Of a stretch of 40,077 bases of DNA, positions 8,224-17,610 are shown piece by piece (position 1 is the stretch's first letter; every line of letters begins with the position of its first letter). A model generated the notes under the pieces. That model was not told the origin of the DNA. It saw nothing but the letters and a program-made list of their open reading frames with translations, and did not search any database. The position numbers were made by a program, and so were the translations under genes. This DNA comes from Bacteroidota bacterium (GTDB taxonomy: Bacteria; Bacteroidota; Bacteroidia; Bacteroidales; F082). The DNA lies in assembly GCA_024279935.1 (NCBI GenBank), contig JAJRQZ010000058.1:1-40077 (forward strand), read 5' to 3'.

Positions 8224-10128
8224 TTACGGATGATTATATATGTTTCCCGAATTTCTATATCCCGGAAGGTCCTGATACCAGTTCGGGAATAAAACGCCAT
8301 CGCTTTCCGCCCATGCGGCAAATTTCAGGTGAGCTGAGGTAATAACGGTCCGCTCGGTAGGGTAGTCGAAAGGTTCCGGTATGTTTATCGCCCACGGCAG
8401 GTTGGTCGCTGTTTTATAATATCTGTTCGACGAAGGGTCGCTGTCGTCGTCGGCATAGCCGAACTGCCAGGTGTTAGCCAGGTCGGTAGGCACATAGTCG
8501 GGAAGGTGAACCTCGTCGTTCCTGAACTTGTTTATTACCAAGAATGGGTTGAAGTTCTCTATATCCACTTGTGCCATGGTATATGTACCGGCAAAGGCAA
8601 TATAGATGTGCAGCGACTCCGGCGACACATAGGGAGCCCACTGCTCGGTGTTCACTCCTGTACCGGAACCGGGATGCTGCATTATGTTGAAGGAGTTGTC
8701 GTAAACAATAACCGTGGGCTTGGCCTGTCCTTGCTCCAATCCATTGGCAGCTAGGCTGATATAACCTTCCTGAAGGTCGTATCCGCTGACAGCGAGGTCC
8801 GATGCGGCAACATTGGCGTTAGGGAATTGAAAGCCAAAACCGTTGCGGTAGCCGGCACCAAAGGCCTTTACCTTAAAGGTAGCATAAATCTCCACCACAT
8901 TATTGGAGGCGTTGGTAACTGTTTTAAAACGATAATCAACAACCAGGTCGTTAAAATCGTAATCGCCTTTGCTGGGCCAGAGGTCCTCGAAGCCGAGTGT
9001 CCCGAAACCTCCTGAGGGGAAGAAATTGTCGAAGGCCCTCAAGGGGTCTGCCGGATAATCATCATTTGCATCGGCAACGCCGTCGCCGTCGGTATCGGTG
9101 GGCGCACTGACATATTCATAAGCGCCCATGTCAACGGTGCCGTTTACTATACGGGTGTTCCCGTCCAGATCGGGAACGCTTGCCATCCAACCAATGTTTA
9201 CGCCCGCGTCAATGGCAGGGCTTCCGGCCTGGAGGCGATAATTCTCGGAACCGGGCGTGAGATCAACGAACATAGGGACGGAATTAATGGTTGATGTTTT
9301 CTTACCGGCAGGTATTGAAGCATTTACGCATGAATTATAAAAATGGTATGAACCCCCACCTGCAACCCAGTTGTCCCCATTGTTATAATAAATTATACAA
9401 TTGTAAACATAACTGTTGTTTCTAGTTCTAATTCCTGCACCTTTTCCTGCCGGGGCCGTATTCTTGGCGATAACGCAGTTTTTAACTTTACCGGCGTTCC
9501 AGATATTGACGCCACCGCCATAACGAACGGAAGTATTTCCGGTAATCACGCAATTCCTGATCTCGCCGCCGTTAAGGAGACGGACACCACCACCATATCC
9601 GGCACCGCTTCCGTTGTTTGCAATATTGTCTGTTACATAGCAGTTTTCGAGATAACCGGAATTATCGATCGCCACGCCACCGCCATCGCGCGCCCGGTTG
9701 TTTTTTATAGTACAAAACTTCACCAGGCCTCCGTTCACGATATTAACGCCACCGCCAAACCCACTGGGGTTATAACCATTTTGGACAGTAAACCCTTCAA
9801 CAACAGCATTGGGATTGTTGATCAGCAAGCATTTTACGCTATTGTTGCCATCTATTATGGCTGCTGATGAACCATTTATGCTTTTTAGGGTAATTCCTTT
9901 GTTTATTGTCAGGGTTGACGAAAACACATAAGTTCCGTCATTAACCAAAATCACATCGCCGTTGACCGAAACCGTAACGGCAGCAGATATCGACGTTGAT
10001 GCCGTAGCCAAGGAAGTAAAGGGAAATGTATTACTCCCGGAAGGCGAAACATAGCGAGTTGTAGAAGCAAATATCGTTGCCGTTAAGAACAAGGCTATCG
10101 TAGCAAGTATTAATTTTCTTTTTTTCAT
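8224..10128 (-). CDS. Secreted beta-helix protein with LruC domain
   Basis: A 634-residue exported protein. Residues 1-22 form a signal peptide. Residues 25-345 contain repeated right-handed beta-helix rungs of the type GGGVNIxNxGxVKNCxIxxN, ending in a choice-of-anchor segment (SPAIDAG...VDMGAYEY). A calcium-binding DTDGDGVADANDD turn follows at about residue 353. The C-terminal part (about 370-634) is an LruC/DUF4842-type domain with DYDFNDLVVDYRF and the closing region TNLPWAINIPEPFDYP. LruC domains occur on surface or polysaccharide-associated proteins; no ligand is known to me. There is no T9SS sorting domain. It follows the small exported protein by 20 bases, probably in one transcript. 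Confidence 0.85.
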   Translation of the reverse strand: MKKRKLILATIALFLTATIFASTTRYVSPSGSNTFPFTSLATASTSISAAVTVSVNGDVILVNDGTYVFSSTLTINKGITLKSINGSSAAIIDGNNSVKCLLINNPNAVVEGFTVQNGYNPSGFGGGVNIVNGGLVKFCTIKNNRARDGGGVAIDNSGYLENCYVTDNIANNGSGAGYGGGVRLLNGGEIRNCVITGNTSVRYGGGVNIWNAGKVKNCVIAKNTAPAGKGAGIRTRNNSYVYNCIIYYNNGDNWVAGGGSYHFYNSCVNASIPAGKKTSTINSVPMFVDLTPGSENYRLQAGSPAIDAGVNIGWMASVPDLDGNTRIVNGTVDMGAYEYVSAPTDTDGDGVADANDDYPADPLRAFDNFFPSGGFGTLGFEDLWPSKGDYDFNDLVVDYRFKTVTNASNNVVEIYATFKVKAFGAGYRNGFGFQFPNANVAASDLAVSGYDLQEGYISLAANGLEQGQAKPTVIVYDNSFNIMQHPGSGTGVNTEQWAPYVSPESLHIYIAFAGTYTMAQVDIENFNPFLVINKFRNDEVHLPDYVPTDLANTWQFGYADDDSDPSSNRYYKTATNLPWAINIPEPFDYPTERTVITSAHLKFAAWAESDGVLFPNWYQDLPGYRNSGNIYNHP

Positions 10129-10148
10129 GACTCTAGTTTTAAGATATC

Positions 10149-10523
10149 CTAGTTGAAGTTATATTTTATTCCCCCGGTTTCCACGAGCATCCTTTTATCC
10201 TGACCTTTACAGCTCAGGACAATTTCAGAAACATAAGTTGGTATAGTAATTTTCGTGTCGAGTTTTTGCCCCGCTTTTATGAATGCTTTTAGATAGACAT
10301 CGCCTTTTACGGATTTAATAAGGGCGACAGCATCAGTTGAAGTCTGCAAGGATATATTGACATCCTTAATTGTCTTCCACCTGAAGTTGTCGCTTACGTC
10401 CAGCTCATTGATATCTTTCGATATCTCAGTTTGTCCCTCGTTCTTGAGGGTGTCGGGTTTATGGCATAGCGTAAAGCCGATGGCCACACCAATTATTAAA
10501 ACCAGAATTGTAATTTTTCTCAT
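10149..10523 (-). CDS. Small exported protein resembling the N-terminal module of LruC proteins
   Basis: A 124-residue protein with an N-terminal hydrophobic segment (ITILVLIIGVAIGFTL) followed directly by Cys, a poor but possible lipobox. The body, including DNFRWKTIKDVNISLQ, GDVYLKAFIKAGQ and ITIPTYVSEIVLSC, resembles the short beta domain that in many Bacteroidota LruC proteins precedes the LruC domain in the same chain. Here it is a separate gene 20 bases upstream of the LruC gene, so the two products may work together. A GTG precedes the ATG by one codon; I used the ATG at 10523. The similarity is from memory, so function remains unassigned. Confidence 0.7.
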   Translation of the reverse strand: MRKITILVLIIGVAIGFTLCHKPDTLKNEGQTEISKDINELDVSDNFRWKTIKDVNISLQTSTDAVALIKSVKGDVYLKAFIKAGQKLDTKITIPTYVSEIVLSCKGQDKRMLVETGGIKYNFN

Positions 10524-10799
10524 CACAGCACAATTTATAGTTAGCAGTTATCTAAGGTCAAAACCTATGCCCTTTGAAAGCAAAAAATTATAATATGTTG
10601 ATTTATCGAGTATTACAATTTTAAGGATTTTCTGAAAATCAAATTAATTGTTTCATTTCGGGAATTTTTTTCCAGATGCGGGAGGTTTGGGGCAGCACAT
10701 CCCGGAATAATAGAGCTAAGGTATGTATCTTATGGGACTGGCCTAGATATTTTTCTTATGTATATTAAAGTAGCCTCATGAGAAATCATAATTGTCGTC

Positions 10800-11642
10800 T
10801 CACATACCCTCAATATGCAATCTCACCAATTCCTCGATAGGGCTTTTAATAATCTTACCGGCATTCAGGGAATGATTTCTCAATACATCGAACAAAACAT
10901 CTTTGAAATGATGGGAAACGGAACCTACAAAATTGATCTTATGATTTTCATAATTGGAATATTTCATAATCTGAGCTTCCAGGAAATCCTCGAAATTTTT
11001 TTCGACCATTGACAAAATCCACTCATCATCCAGGTTATTAAATGCAAAAATACTTAATTGGGACATAAACTTATTAGGGTTCCCCTCTTTATAGATTTTA
11101 TCAAGGGTTGTGGCAAAACTCAGATTATAGGTTTCATAAAACGAATCGGATATTTCTTCAGGTGCATTGCCGAGCAGGATTTCCGCAAGGATGATTTTAC
11201 CCAGGTAGGTTCCGCTCCCTTCGTCGGCTAGCAGATAGCCGAGCGAGGGGACATTTTCGATTATTTCATTACCGTCCCAAAGGCACGAATTGGATCCTGT
11301 TCCCAGGATACAGGCAATTCCGGGCTGGTTTCCACAAAGGGCGATGGCGGCTCCGTACAAATCGTGGTGAAGATGAACTTTAGCCCCGGGGAATATTTCA
11401 CGGAGCGCCGATTTCACTATTGTGCAGTTATCGGGCGTTGAACATCCCGAACCATAAAAAAATATTTCTTCCACATTCGAGAACATGAGGCCGGCAAGGC
11501 TTTTGTCATCCAAAAAATACAGGTATTCCTTATTTTTATAATAGTAGGGATTGAAGCCGGGGCTCTTAAAACGGGTGAATTCGCCATCGTTTACAAACAC
11601 CCATTCGGTAGTCGTGGATCCGCTGTCAACTATCAGCATCAT
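10800..11642 (-). CDS. BadF/BadG/BcrA/BcrD-type ATPase, probable N-acetylglucosamine kinase
   Basis: A 280-residue ASKHA-fold sugar kinase. The N-terminal phosphate loop is DSGSTTTEW (6-14), the second phosphate/sugar segment is ILGTGSNSCLW (112-122), and LADEGSGTYLG (138-148) is diagnostic of the NAGK-like branch, which phosphorylates GlcNAc or related amino sugars. Length suits the compact bacterial form. Its ATG overlaps the lipid-kinase stop codon in an ATGA (11639-11642), so translation is probably coupled. A role in recycling amino sugars from peptidoglycan or glycans fits the glycosylasparaginase and FucP-type transporter elsewhere in the window, but specificity cannot be read from sequence. 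Confidence 0.85.
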   Translation of the reverse strand: MMLIVDSGSTTTEWVFVNDGEFTRFKSPGFNPYYYKNKEYLYFLDDKSLAGLMFSNVEEIFFYGSGCSTPDNCTIVKSALREIFPGAKVHLHHDLYGAAIALCGNQPGIACILGTGSNSCLWDGNEIIENVPSLGYLLADEGSGTYLGKIILAEILLGNAPEEISDSFYETYNLSFATTLDKIYKEGNPNKFMSQLSIFAFNNLDDEWILSMVEKNFEDFLEAQIMKYSNYENHKINFVGSVSHHFKDVLFDVLRNHSLNAGKIIKSPIEELVRLHIEGM

Positions 11643-12025
11643 AAAAGATCGAGTATTTTGGGAACAAAAATTACCAAGCCGGCTATTGCCGAGCAGATAG
11701 CGGCGAAAAGCACCGCTCCTGCGGCCATGTCTTTTACCAGGCCGGCTTCCGCATTGGCTTCGGGTGAGACGATATCTGTTAGCAGCTCAATCGCGGAATT
11801 GAGGACCTCGGCCGAGATCACCAAGGCAAAACAAATTATTACTGTCAGCCATTCGGCAACGCTTATCCGCAAAAACCATCCGCTAAAGATAACCAGCAGC
11901 ACCACGGCAAGATGTACCCACAGGTTATGTTGTGTTTTAACAGCATAAAAAATACCCTTGAAAGCATATTTAAAGCTCAGCAGCCTGTTTTTATACGAAA
12001 ACTTATTTTTCCTCGGCTCATCCAT
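11639..12025 (-). CDS. DgkA-family prokaryotic lipid kinase (diacylglycerol or undecaprenol kinase)
   Basis: A 128-residue integral membrane kinase with three hydrophobic helices. The family signature EVLNSAIELLTD (about 83-94) carries the catalytic and metal-binding glutamates, and the upstream FKYAFKGIFYAVKTQHNLWVHL is typical of the Bacteroidota/Gram-positive form. These enzymes phosphorylate diacylglycerol in Proteobacteria and undecaprenol in Firmicutes; which applies here is unknown. It is the first gene of a two-gene minus-strand unit with the sugar kinase and diverges from pfkB, 74 bases away. Confidence 0.9.
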   Translation of the reverse strand: MDEPRKNKFSYKNRLLSFKYAFKGIFYAVKTQHNLWVHLAVVLLVIFSGWFLRISVAEWLTVIICFALVISAEVLNSAIELLTDIVSPEANAEAGLVKDMAAGAVLFAAICSAIAGLVIFVPKILDLL

Positions 12026-12099
12026 GGCGATGCTTATGGCAAATGTTAGAAGCGTAAAAATAAATATTTAATCGATTCATTTTTCTTTATTTTTACAAT

Positions 12100-13014
12100 A
12101 TGGTTTATACTTTGGGAGAATCGTTGATGGACATCGTTTTTGACGAGTACGGCAAGATAGAATCAGGTGCTGGCGGAGCAATGCTAAACCTGTCGGTTAC
12201 TCTGGGTCGTTGCGGGACGAAGGTGAGCTTGATCTCGGAGCTCGGGGATGACAAAGTTGCCGATAAGATTACTTCATTCCTAAGAAACAATTATGTGAAC
12301 ACCTCATATATAAACTGTTACGACAAACAACCTACATCCGTCGCACTGGCTTTCCTGGACGAAAAAAGAGTACCCACCTTTATTTTTCATAAGTCGTATC
12401 CCGGCAAACGACAATTAAAGATCCCTCGGAGCATCTCCTCTTCCGACATATTGGTATTTGGCTCCATTTATTCGCTGGACGAAAAGATAAGACGGCCGTT
12501 AAGGCAGATTGTTGATATGGCAAGACTAAACAATGCCCTAATCGTTTACGACCCGAATATAAGGAACGCACATCACCTTGAAAACAATAGCCAAAGAAAA
12601 GCCCTGATGGAGAATATTGCTGTGGCAGATATAATAAAAGGTTCTGATGAGGATTTTATGAATATTTTCGGCATCGACGACGATGAAACGACAATAAAAG
12701 AAATACGGAAAATAAATTCACAGGCGATAATTTTCATCACCAAGGGCGATAAAGGGGCTAAACTGATTTGCCGGGAAAACGAATTTATCGCCGATGCGGT
12801 AAGAACGGACGTAAAGAGCACCATAGGGGCAGGGGATAATTTTACGGCAGGAATAGTTTATTTCCTTAAAAAGGAGAACATCAACAAGCAGGATCTTTCA
12901 ATAATTGATAAAATCCAGCTTGAAAACATGTTAAAAACCGGCATTAAGCTTTCATCGGAAGTATGCCGGTCTTTCGACAATTATATCAGCAAAGAATTTG
13001 CCGGCTCTTTATAA
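12100..13014 (+). CDS. PfkB-family carbohydrate kinase (fructokinase-like)
   Basis: A 304-residue ribokinase-fold kinase. The N-terminal GESLMDIVFD and GGAMLN motif (25-30) bind the sugar, and STIGAGDNFTAG (240-251) contains the anion hole and catalytic base D246. YDPNIR at 150-155 is also typical of fructokinases. No other domain is present. It stands alone on the plus strand, diverging from the DgkA gene and converging on the DUF5916 gene with 88 bases between the two stop codons. The physiological sugar cannot be determined, but the motif set fits fructose or a related ketose/adenosine kinase. Confidence 0.9.
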   Translation: MVYTLGESLMDIVFDEYGKIESGAGGAMLNLSVTLGRCGTKVSLISELGDDKVADKITSFLRNNYVNTSYINCYDKQPTSVALAFLDEKRVPTFIFHKSYPGKRQLKIPRSISSSDILVFGSIYSLDEKIRRPLRQIVDMARLNNALIVYDPNIRNAHHLENNSQRKALMENIAVADIIKGSDEDFMNIFGIDDDETTIKEIRKINSQAIIFITKGDKGAKLICRENEFIADAVRTDVKSTIGAGDNFTAGIVYFLKKENINKQDLSIIDKIQLENMLKTGIKLSSEVCRSFDNYISKEFAGSL

Positions 13015-13102
13015 TTCCATTAAGAGCAGCTTCATGGCGTCAATATTCATTTTCAACAAACAAAGACCTCTGGCAAATATCCAGGGTCCAGGGTTTCATT
13101 AT

Positions 13103-15268
13103 CTAAAAGATCATCCTATAAATTAGTTTCACAACGGCACTGGCAGTTTCCGGCTTCAGGTATTCTATTTGTTTGACAGGCTCCTCATAGCCAATATTGT
13201 AAACAAAATATAAATCGGAGCCTATTTTCGGGATCCAGTGAAGGCGGATATTGTAAATCATAATATTTTCGAGGCTGTTGAACTGGCCGAACAGAGTAAA
13301 ATTAAGCCGGGTAGTAAAAGCGTAATTTAAATATGTAGCCAGCTCATGGGTTATGAAATCTCCTTCGGGAAGGTTGACCTTGTTCCACGTATATTGTCCG
13401 TTAACATTGAAATGTTTATTAATATTAAGACCCAGCTCACTTTCAAAAGTTTTTATTTTCCCGGTATAGAAGCCGCCGGAATTAAATAACAGCGCAATCC
13501 ATATTCTTCTCGACTGATATGATTCAAACTGAAACTCATAGTTATACATCCAATATTTCCCTGTCGGGATACTAATATGATCGGTAACTTCAAAGTTTTC
13601 GTCAAGACGATCAAAGTTTTGGATAAAATTAAGCTCAAACCTTTCGCCTGATTTAAGAATCGCTCCAAAAGGCCTTGTCTCGTTTGAGACACTCTCCAAT
13701 TCACCCGTTGACAGGGTCCGATAAACGGTCAGCCCCCAGGGTTTGAACAGCATGCGCTTTACTCCCCAGCCCGTAAACCAGCGGGGAGTGATACGAAGAT
13801 ACCATGAATAAGAATTATAGTTCGATCTGCGCAGGAAACCCAATTCGGGATTGAAATCCTTCTGCATAGCAGCTACAGCCATAAAGTTATCTATCAAATC
13901 ATTGGGATAATCGACTGATATACGGTAGGTTATGGCATTTTCCCCTATGTTGAAATCCTGAAGGCTGCCAGCAATTTTTGCTTCGACAACAAGGTTCTTG
14001 TTCTTAAAAAATTTCGAAGTCTGGTAAACCGCATCCAGTCCGAACACCTGATTTGAATGATCCTTATTTATCACATTCGTGAAAATGCCGCCTATTTGCG
14101 ATTGTTTTCCAATATCCCTTTTATAACGCAATACCGTATTGTTGGTCGTAGGCGTGGTATCTATTTTTGCTTCCTGTATATTAAGGAAACCGATATTGTT
14201 TTTCCCGACTTTCCCGAAAAGCCTTGTGCCAAACAAGATAGGGACCTGTTTGCCGTCGTTGATACCAATCGTGCGCGAATAAAATGCATTGTTCCTGTCG
14301 CCGAGGTAAAAGCTATATAAATCGTAGCCCTCAAGAAAAAACTGCCGCTGTTCGGGATAGTAAACGCTAAAGCGCGAAAGGTTAACAGGTATCCTGTCGG
14401 ACTCAACTTGGGCAAAATCGGTAAATGTGGTAAGGTTTAGCTTGAGCGTGGGCGATACATTTATATTTAAATCGGCGCCGGCCTTCAGGGGATATGAGCT
14501 GCCATCATCGGGATCATACTGCCAGCCCACTAAACCATAAGGTTTGAACTCAAATTTCTTTGAATATGCGATATCGTGAATACCAATAAGCTGACCAGCA
14601 TTTACCACAGCATAAATCGAGTTGTCGCGCGACCAACCCTGCCAAAGGGCTTGTTCATTCATCGATACGATATCGCGCTCAAAATTAATGGCCCATTCCA
14701 ATACCCTGCCCTTTTTAAATTGCAGCGTGCTAAAGGGAATCTCTATTTCGGCAAACCACCCTTCCGATGTAATCGTTGTTTTTACATCCCATACACCGTT
14801 CCAGTCCTGATTTCCGTCTTCGCCGCTATATATCTGAATATCGGCCCTTGCGCCATTTGGATTGGTAACAAACAGATATCCATTCCTGTTATCGTCGAAA
14901 GGACTGATCATAAGCTGGAAATTGTCGTCCTCGCGGAAATTAAAATCCAGGTTCATGTTTTTTGCGACTATTTTCGCCGAGTCGCCGTGAAAACACCATA
15001 CTCCGACAAAGAGCGAGTTGCTGTTATATAATATTGCCACTTCAGTCCGTTCAGTAATTGGCATGCCATAATCAAGGTCGCGTTGCGTAAAGTTACTTAT
15101 CCGCTTGGCCATCTGCCATTCAGGCTCCTCGAGCACACCATCAAACTGTAGTTTACCCGGGAAGTAAAACGCGCTGATCGAAGAAGGTATCGACTTCTGG
15201 GCATATAATCCCGATCCGATCAAAAACTGAATTAAGATCAAGCACCCAAGCAAGAATATTTTTTTCAT
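13103..15268 (-). CDS. DUF5916 outer-membrane protein with family-9-like carbohydrate-binding domain
   Basis: A 721-residue exported protein with a signal peptide (1-23, ending in LYAQ). The N-terminal domain (about 35-230) resembles the family-9 carbohydrate-binding/DOMON-like fold, with KLQFDGVLEEPEWQMA and VWDVKTTITSEGWFAEIEIPF. The rest (about 245-721) is DUF5916, rich in alternating aromatic beta strands and ending in KLIYRMIF, as expected of an outer-membrane beta barrel whose last residue is Phe. Proteins of this design are common in Bacteroidota and their ligand is not known to me. It follows the macrodomain gene by 40 bases and is the last gene of the long minus-strand cluster. Confidence 0.87.
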   Translation of the reverse strand: MKKIFLLGCLILIQFLIGSGLYAQKSIPSSISAFYFPGKLQFDGVLEEPEWQMAKRISNFTQRDLDYGMPITERTEVAILYNSNSLFVGVWCFHGDSAKIVAKNMNLDFNFREDDNFQLMISPFDDNRNGYLFVTNPNGARADIQIYSGEDGNQDWNGVWDVKTTITSEGWFAEIEIPFSTLQFKKGRVLEWAINFERDIVSMNEQALWQGWSRDNSIYAVVNAGQLIGIHDIAYSKKFEFKPYGLVGWQYDPDDGSSYPLKAGADLNINVSPTLKLNLTTFTDFAQVESDRIPVNLSRFSVYYPEQRQFFLEGYDLYSFYLGDRNNAFYSRTIGINDGKQVPILFGTRLFGKVGKNNIGFLNIQEAKIDTTPTTNNTVLRYKRDIGKQSQIGGIFTNVINKDHSNQVFGLDAVYQTSKFFKNKNLVVEAKIAGSLQDFNIGENAITYRISVDYPNDLIDNFMAVAAMQKDFNPELGFLRRSNYNSYSWYLRITPRWFTGWGVKRMLFKPWGLTVYRTLSTGELESVSNETRPFGAILKSGERFELNFIQNFDRLDENFEVTDHISIPTGKYWMYNYEFQFESYQSRRIWIALLFNSGGFYTGKIKTFESELGLNINKHFNVNGQYTWNKVNLPEGDFITHELATYLNYAFTTRLNFTLFGQFNSLENIMIYNIRLHWIPKIGSDLYFVYNIGYEEPVKQIEYLKPETASAVVKLIYRMIF

Positions 15269-15308
15269 TTAATTAATTTGCACTATTATATTACTGAAAT
15301 ATAAGCTC

Positions 15309-15815
15309 TTATATCATATTTTCATAAATCATGCGATTTTCGTCATCAAAACAAACCAAATAAACCTTAAAGGGGTTTTCATTATCAACAAGGAAAGCCT
15401 TAATGGTTTCGACTGCGATTTTTGCAGCCCTTTCCTTAGGAAAACCATAAATGCCCGTACTGATATTGGAGAAGGCCACGGAATCCAGCTTGTTTTCTTT
15501 TGCGAGAACCAAGCTTGTCTTATAGCAGGATTCCAACAGTTCGTCCTCATTTGAGCTCCCTCCCCTCCATACGGGCCCGACGGCATGAATAACGTATTTG
15601 GCCGGCAAATCATATCCTTTGGTAATTTTAGCCGACCCTGTCGGGCAGCCTCCTAACGTCATGCATTCCTCCGCCAGCCCGGGCCCTGCCGCCCTGTGGA
15701 TGGCGCCGTCCACGCCACCGCCACCTGCCAGGCGCGAGTTAGCGGCATTTACGATGGCATCAGATTTCAGTTTAGTGATGTCGGTTTGAATTATTTCGAT
15801 CCGTAGTTTATCCAT
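15309..15815 (-). CDS. Macrodomain protein, probable O-acetyl-ADP-ribose deacetylase
   Basis: A 168-residue single macrodomain of the MacroD/YmdB class. NAAN at 23-26, [14 protein letters not shown] (31-44) and STGIYGFP (119-126) form the ADP-ribose pocket and the catalytic loops. Members remove acetyl groups from O-acetyl-ADP-ribose or hydrolyse mono-ADP-ribose on proteins. It is cytoplasmic and complete at family length. It lies 37 bases after NfeD and 40 before DUF5916 in the same direction; no functional link with either is obvious. Confidence 0.93.
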   Translation of the reverse strand: MDKLRIEIIQTDITKLKSDAIVNAANSRLAGGGGVDGAIHRAAGPGLAEECMTLGGCPTGSAKITKGYDLPAKYVIHAVGPVWRGGSSNEDELLESCYKTSLVLAKENKLDSVAFSNISTGIYGFPKERAAKIAVETIKAFLVDNENPFKVYLVCFDDENRMIYENMI

Positions 15816-15852
15816 GATTAAAACTTAAAATGAATAATATCGAATTTTGATT

Positions 15853-17208
15853 TTATTTTTTCTTTTTAACGATCAGCTGAGCCGTTTGATAATTTACACC
15901 CTCCACGTCCTCATTCTTGTCGATATAACCCGTAAGGGCAGTTGCATCATACATATTGCCGTCGATAATAACTTTCCCCGCCGGGCGCAACATGGTCATT
16001 GCCTGCCCTACACGGCCAACCATCCCCACATATTCATCATCGGCAGAGGTATAGCCTTCCTCGGGATCTTGGATTTTTGCAAGTGCCAGGTTTCCAAAAT
16101 TCCTTGTTCCGAAGAGTTGTTTTGTAAGAAAAACGGAGAGCATCACCGAAGCTGAGAATGTAATGATAACGATAAGGAAAGCTTTGGTCAGCCCTGTCAA
16201 ATCATAATCGAATATTCCATCGCCCATATTTTGTACCATACTGAGGCTTAGGCCTGTAACCATAAGAAACAGCCCAAGAATCCCCGTGATACCAAATCCG
16301 GGTATCACAAAAACCTCTACCGCAATCAATATCAGGCCCACGAAAAAGATCAAAATCTCCCAATGATTGGCCAGTCCTTCCAAATAGAGGGGTGCAAAAT
16401 ATAAAAGTGCGGCTATTATCGATGCAGCAATCGGAAAGCCGATACCGGGAGTTTGAAGCTCAAAATAAATCCCACCTATTATTATCATTATAAGCACGCC
16501 GCTGAACATCGGATTTATCAGGAATCCTATAACTTTATCGGTAGCGCTAAGTTCGTGATAAGTGATCTTGAAATTTTCGATCCCGCTTTTTTCTATAACT
16601 TCCTCTATATTTTTGGCTTCGCCCTCGCAGAATTTATATTTAATGGCTTCGGAAGTGGTAAAGGTAAGCACCTGGCCCGAGTCGGAAATACCTGCAACAT
16701 AGACTTTTGGATCCACCATTGCCTGGGCTATCCGCGGGTCGCGGCCATTGGCCTCTGCTGTTGACCTCATCATGGAGCGCATATACGACTGATATTTGTC
16801 GGGCATCTGTTCCCCTTTTTGGTTTACAACCGTAGCGGCCCCAATACTAGCGCCTTCGGCCATATAAATAGAATCGCAGGCGAGGGAAATCAAAGCACCT
16901 GCCGAGGCTGCATTTTTATCGATAAAAACGTAAACGGGGATTTTTGAGTTTAGGATCTTCGTACGTATCGAGTCGGCGGCATCGAGCATGCCTCCATAGG
17001 TGTTCAGATGTATTATTATGAGGTCGTAGTTTTGTTTTTCGGCTTCCTCAATTGCGTTCTTGGTCGTTCGCCATACAGGCGGGGCAATCATCTCCTTCAT
17101 GTTGAAAGAAAATATTCTAGTTGTAACACTATCGTTTTCAGCATTTAAAGCACCGAAAAAAAGCACAAATGCCAATAACAAAGCAAATTTACTGATGAAG
17201 TTCGCCAT
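15853..17208 (-). CDS. NfeD family membrane-bound ClpP-class serine protease
   Basis: A 451-residue long-form NfeD protein. A signal peptide (1-23) leads to a ClpP/crotonase-like periplasmic protease domain (about 30-220) with the serine nucleophile S102 in NAASAG and probable lysine partner K138, the same dyad as in Pyrococcus 1510-N. Four or five membrane helices (about 230-350) precede a C-terminal OB-fold NfeD domain (about 385-451, VGMVGRVGQAMTMLRPAGKVIIDG). Such proteins work with stomatin/SPFH partners in membrane quality control; no stomatin gene is next to it here. Its ATG overlaps the DUF2061 gene by 20 bases, indicating co-transcription. Confidence 0.93.
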   Translation of the reverse strand: MANFISKFALLLAFVLFFGALNAENDSVTTRIFSFNMKEMIAPPVWRTTKNAIEEAEKQNYDLIIIHLNTYGGMLDAADSIRTKILNSKIPVYVFIDKNAASAGALISLACDSIYMAEGASIGAATVVNQKGEQMPDKYQSYMRSMMRSTAEANGRDPRIAQAMVDPKVYVAGISDSGQVLTFTTSEAIKYKFCEGEAKNIEEVIEKSGIENFKITYHELSATDKVIGFLINPMFSGVLIMIIIGGIYFELQTPGIGFPIAASIIAALLYFAPLYLEGLANHWEILIFFVGLILIAVEVFVIPGFGITGILGLFLMVTGLSLSMVQNMGDGIFDYDLTGLTKAFLIVIITFSASVMLSVFLTKQLFGTRNFGNLALAKIQDPEEGYTSADDEYVGMVGRVGQAMTMLRPAGKVIIDGNMYDATALTGYIDKNEDVEGVNYQTAQLIVKKKK

Positions 17209-17527
17209 TTCTTTTCTTTTTGATTTTCTTGATTTTCCTCAAGCGTTTCCTAGCCACCTGACGGCGCCAATATTTTCCCCAAACAATATTCGTCCACAGC
17301 CGTTCATGAAAATAATACAATATAAGCTTGGCAATAATGTCAACTGCCGTTATCATGGAAACCGCACCGACAACATCCTTAAATGCTGTTTGGGTTGCCT
17401 GTGTAAATATGGTGAAACTTATGATAAAGGTTGCCCCTGATGCGATCAGCCTCCAGCTTATGGCTTTCAACACGCTTCTGCTCGGACTATCCTTATCAAT
17501 ATGTTTGTATTTTTTTTCCTGACTCAT
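17189..17527 (-). CDS. DUF2061 small membrane protein
   Basis: A 112-residue protein with two predicted membrane helices (about 24-43 and 52-72) and the DUF2061 signature around SWRLIASGATF and YYFHERLWTNIVWG. The C-terminal 25 residues are strongly basic (RKRLRKIKKIKKKR) and probably cytoplasmic. Members are sometimes fused to or next to adenylyl-sulfate or cysteine-pathway genes; no such gene is nearby. It overlaps the following NfeD gene by 20 bases. Function is unknown. Confidence 0.85.
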   Translation of the reverse strand: MSQEKKYKHIDKDSPSRSVLKAISWRLIASGATFIISFTIFTQATQTAFKDVVGAVSMITAVDIIAKLILYYFHERLWTNIVWGKYWRRQVARKRLRKIKKIKKKRNGELHQ

Positions 17528-17610
17528 GCTATTCTAATCAATTACAATATTAAGAAAAATGACCGTTCCATTGAGGATTATTTCATTAAATAATCAGAAC
17601 AGGCTCAATA

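Noticed and set aside
13015-13102. Possible terminator between pfkB and the DUF5916 gene
   Set aside because: Only a six-base stem with a wobble (around CTGG-CAAATAT-CCAG) and no T tract.
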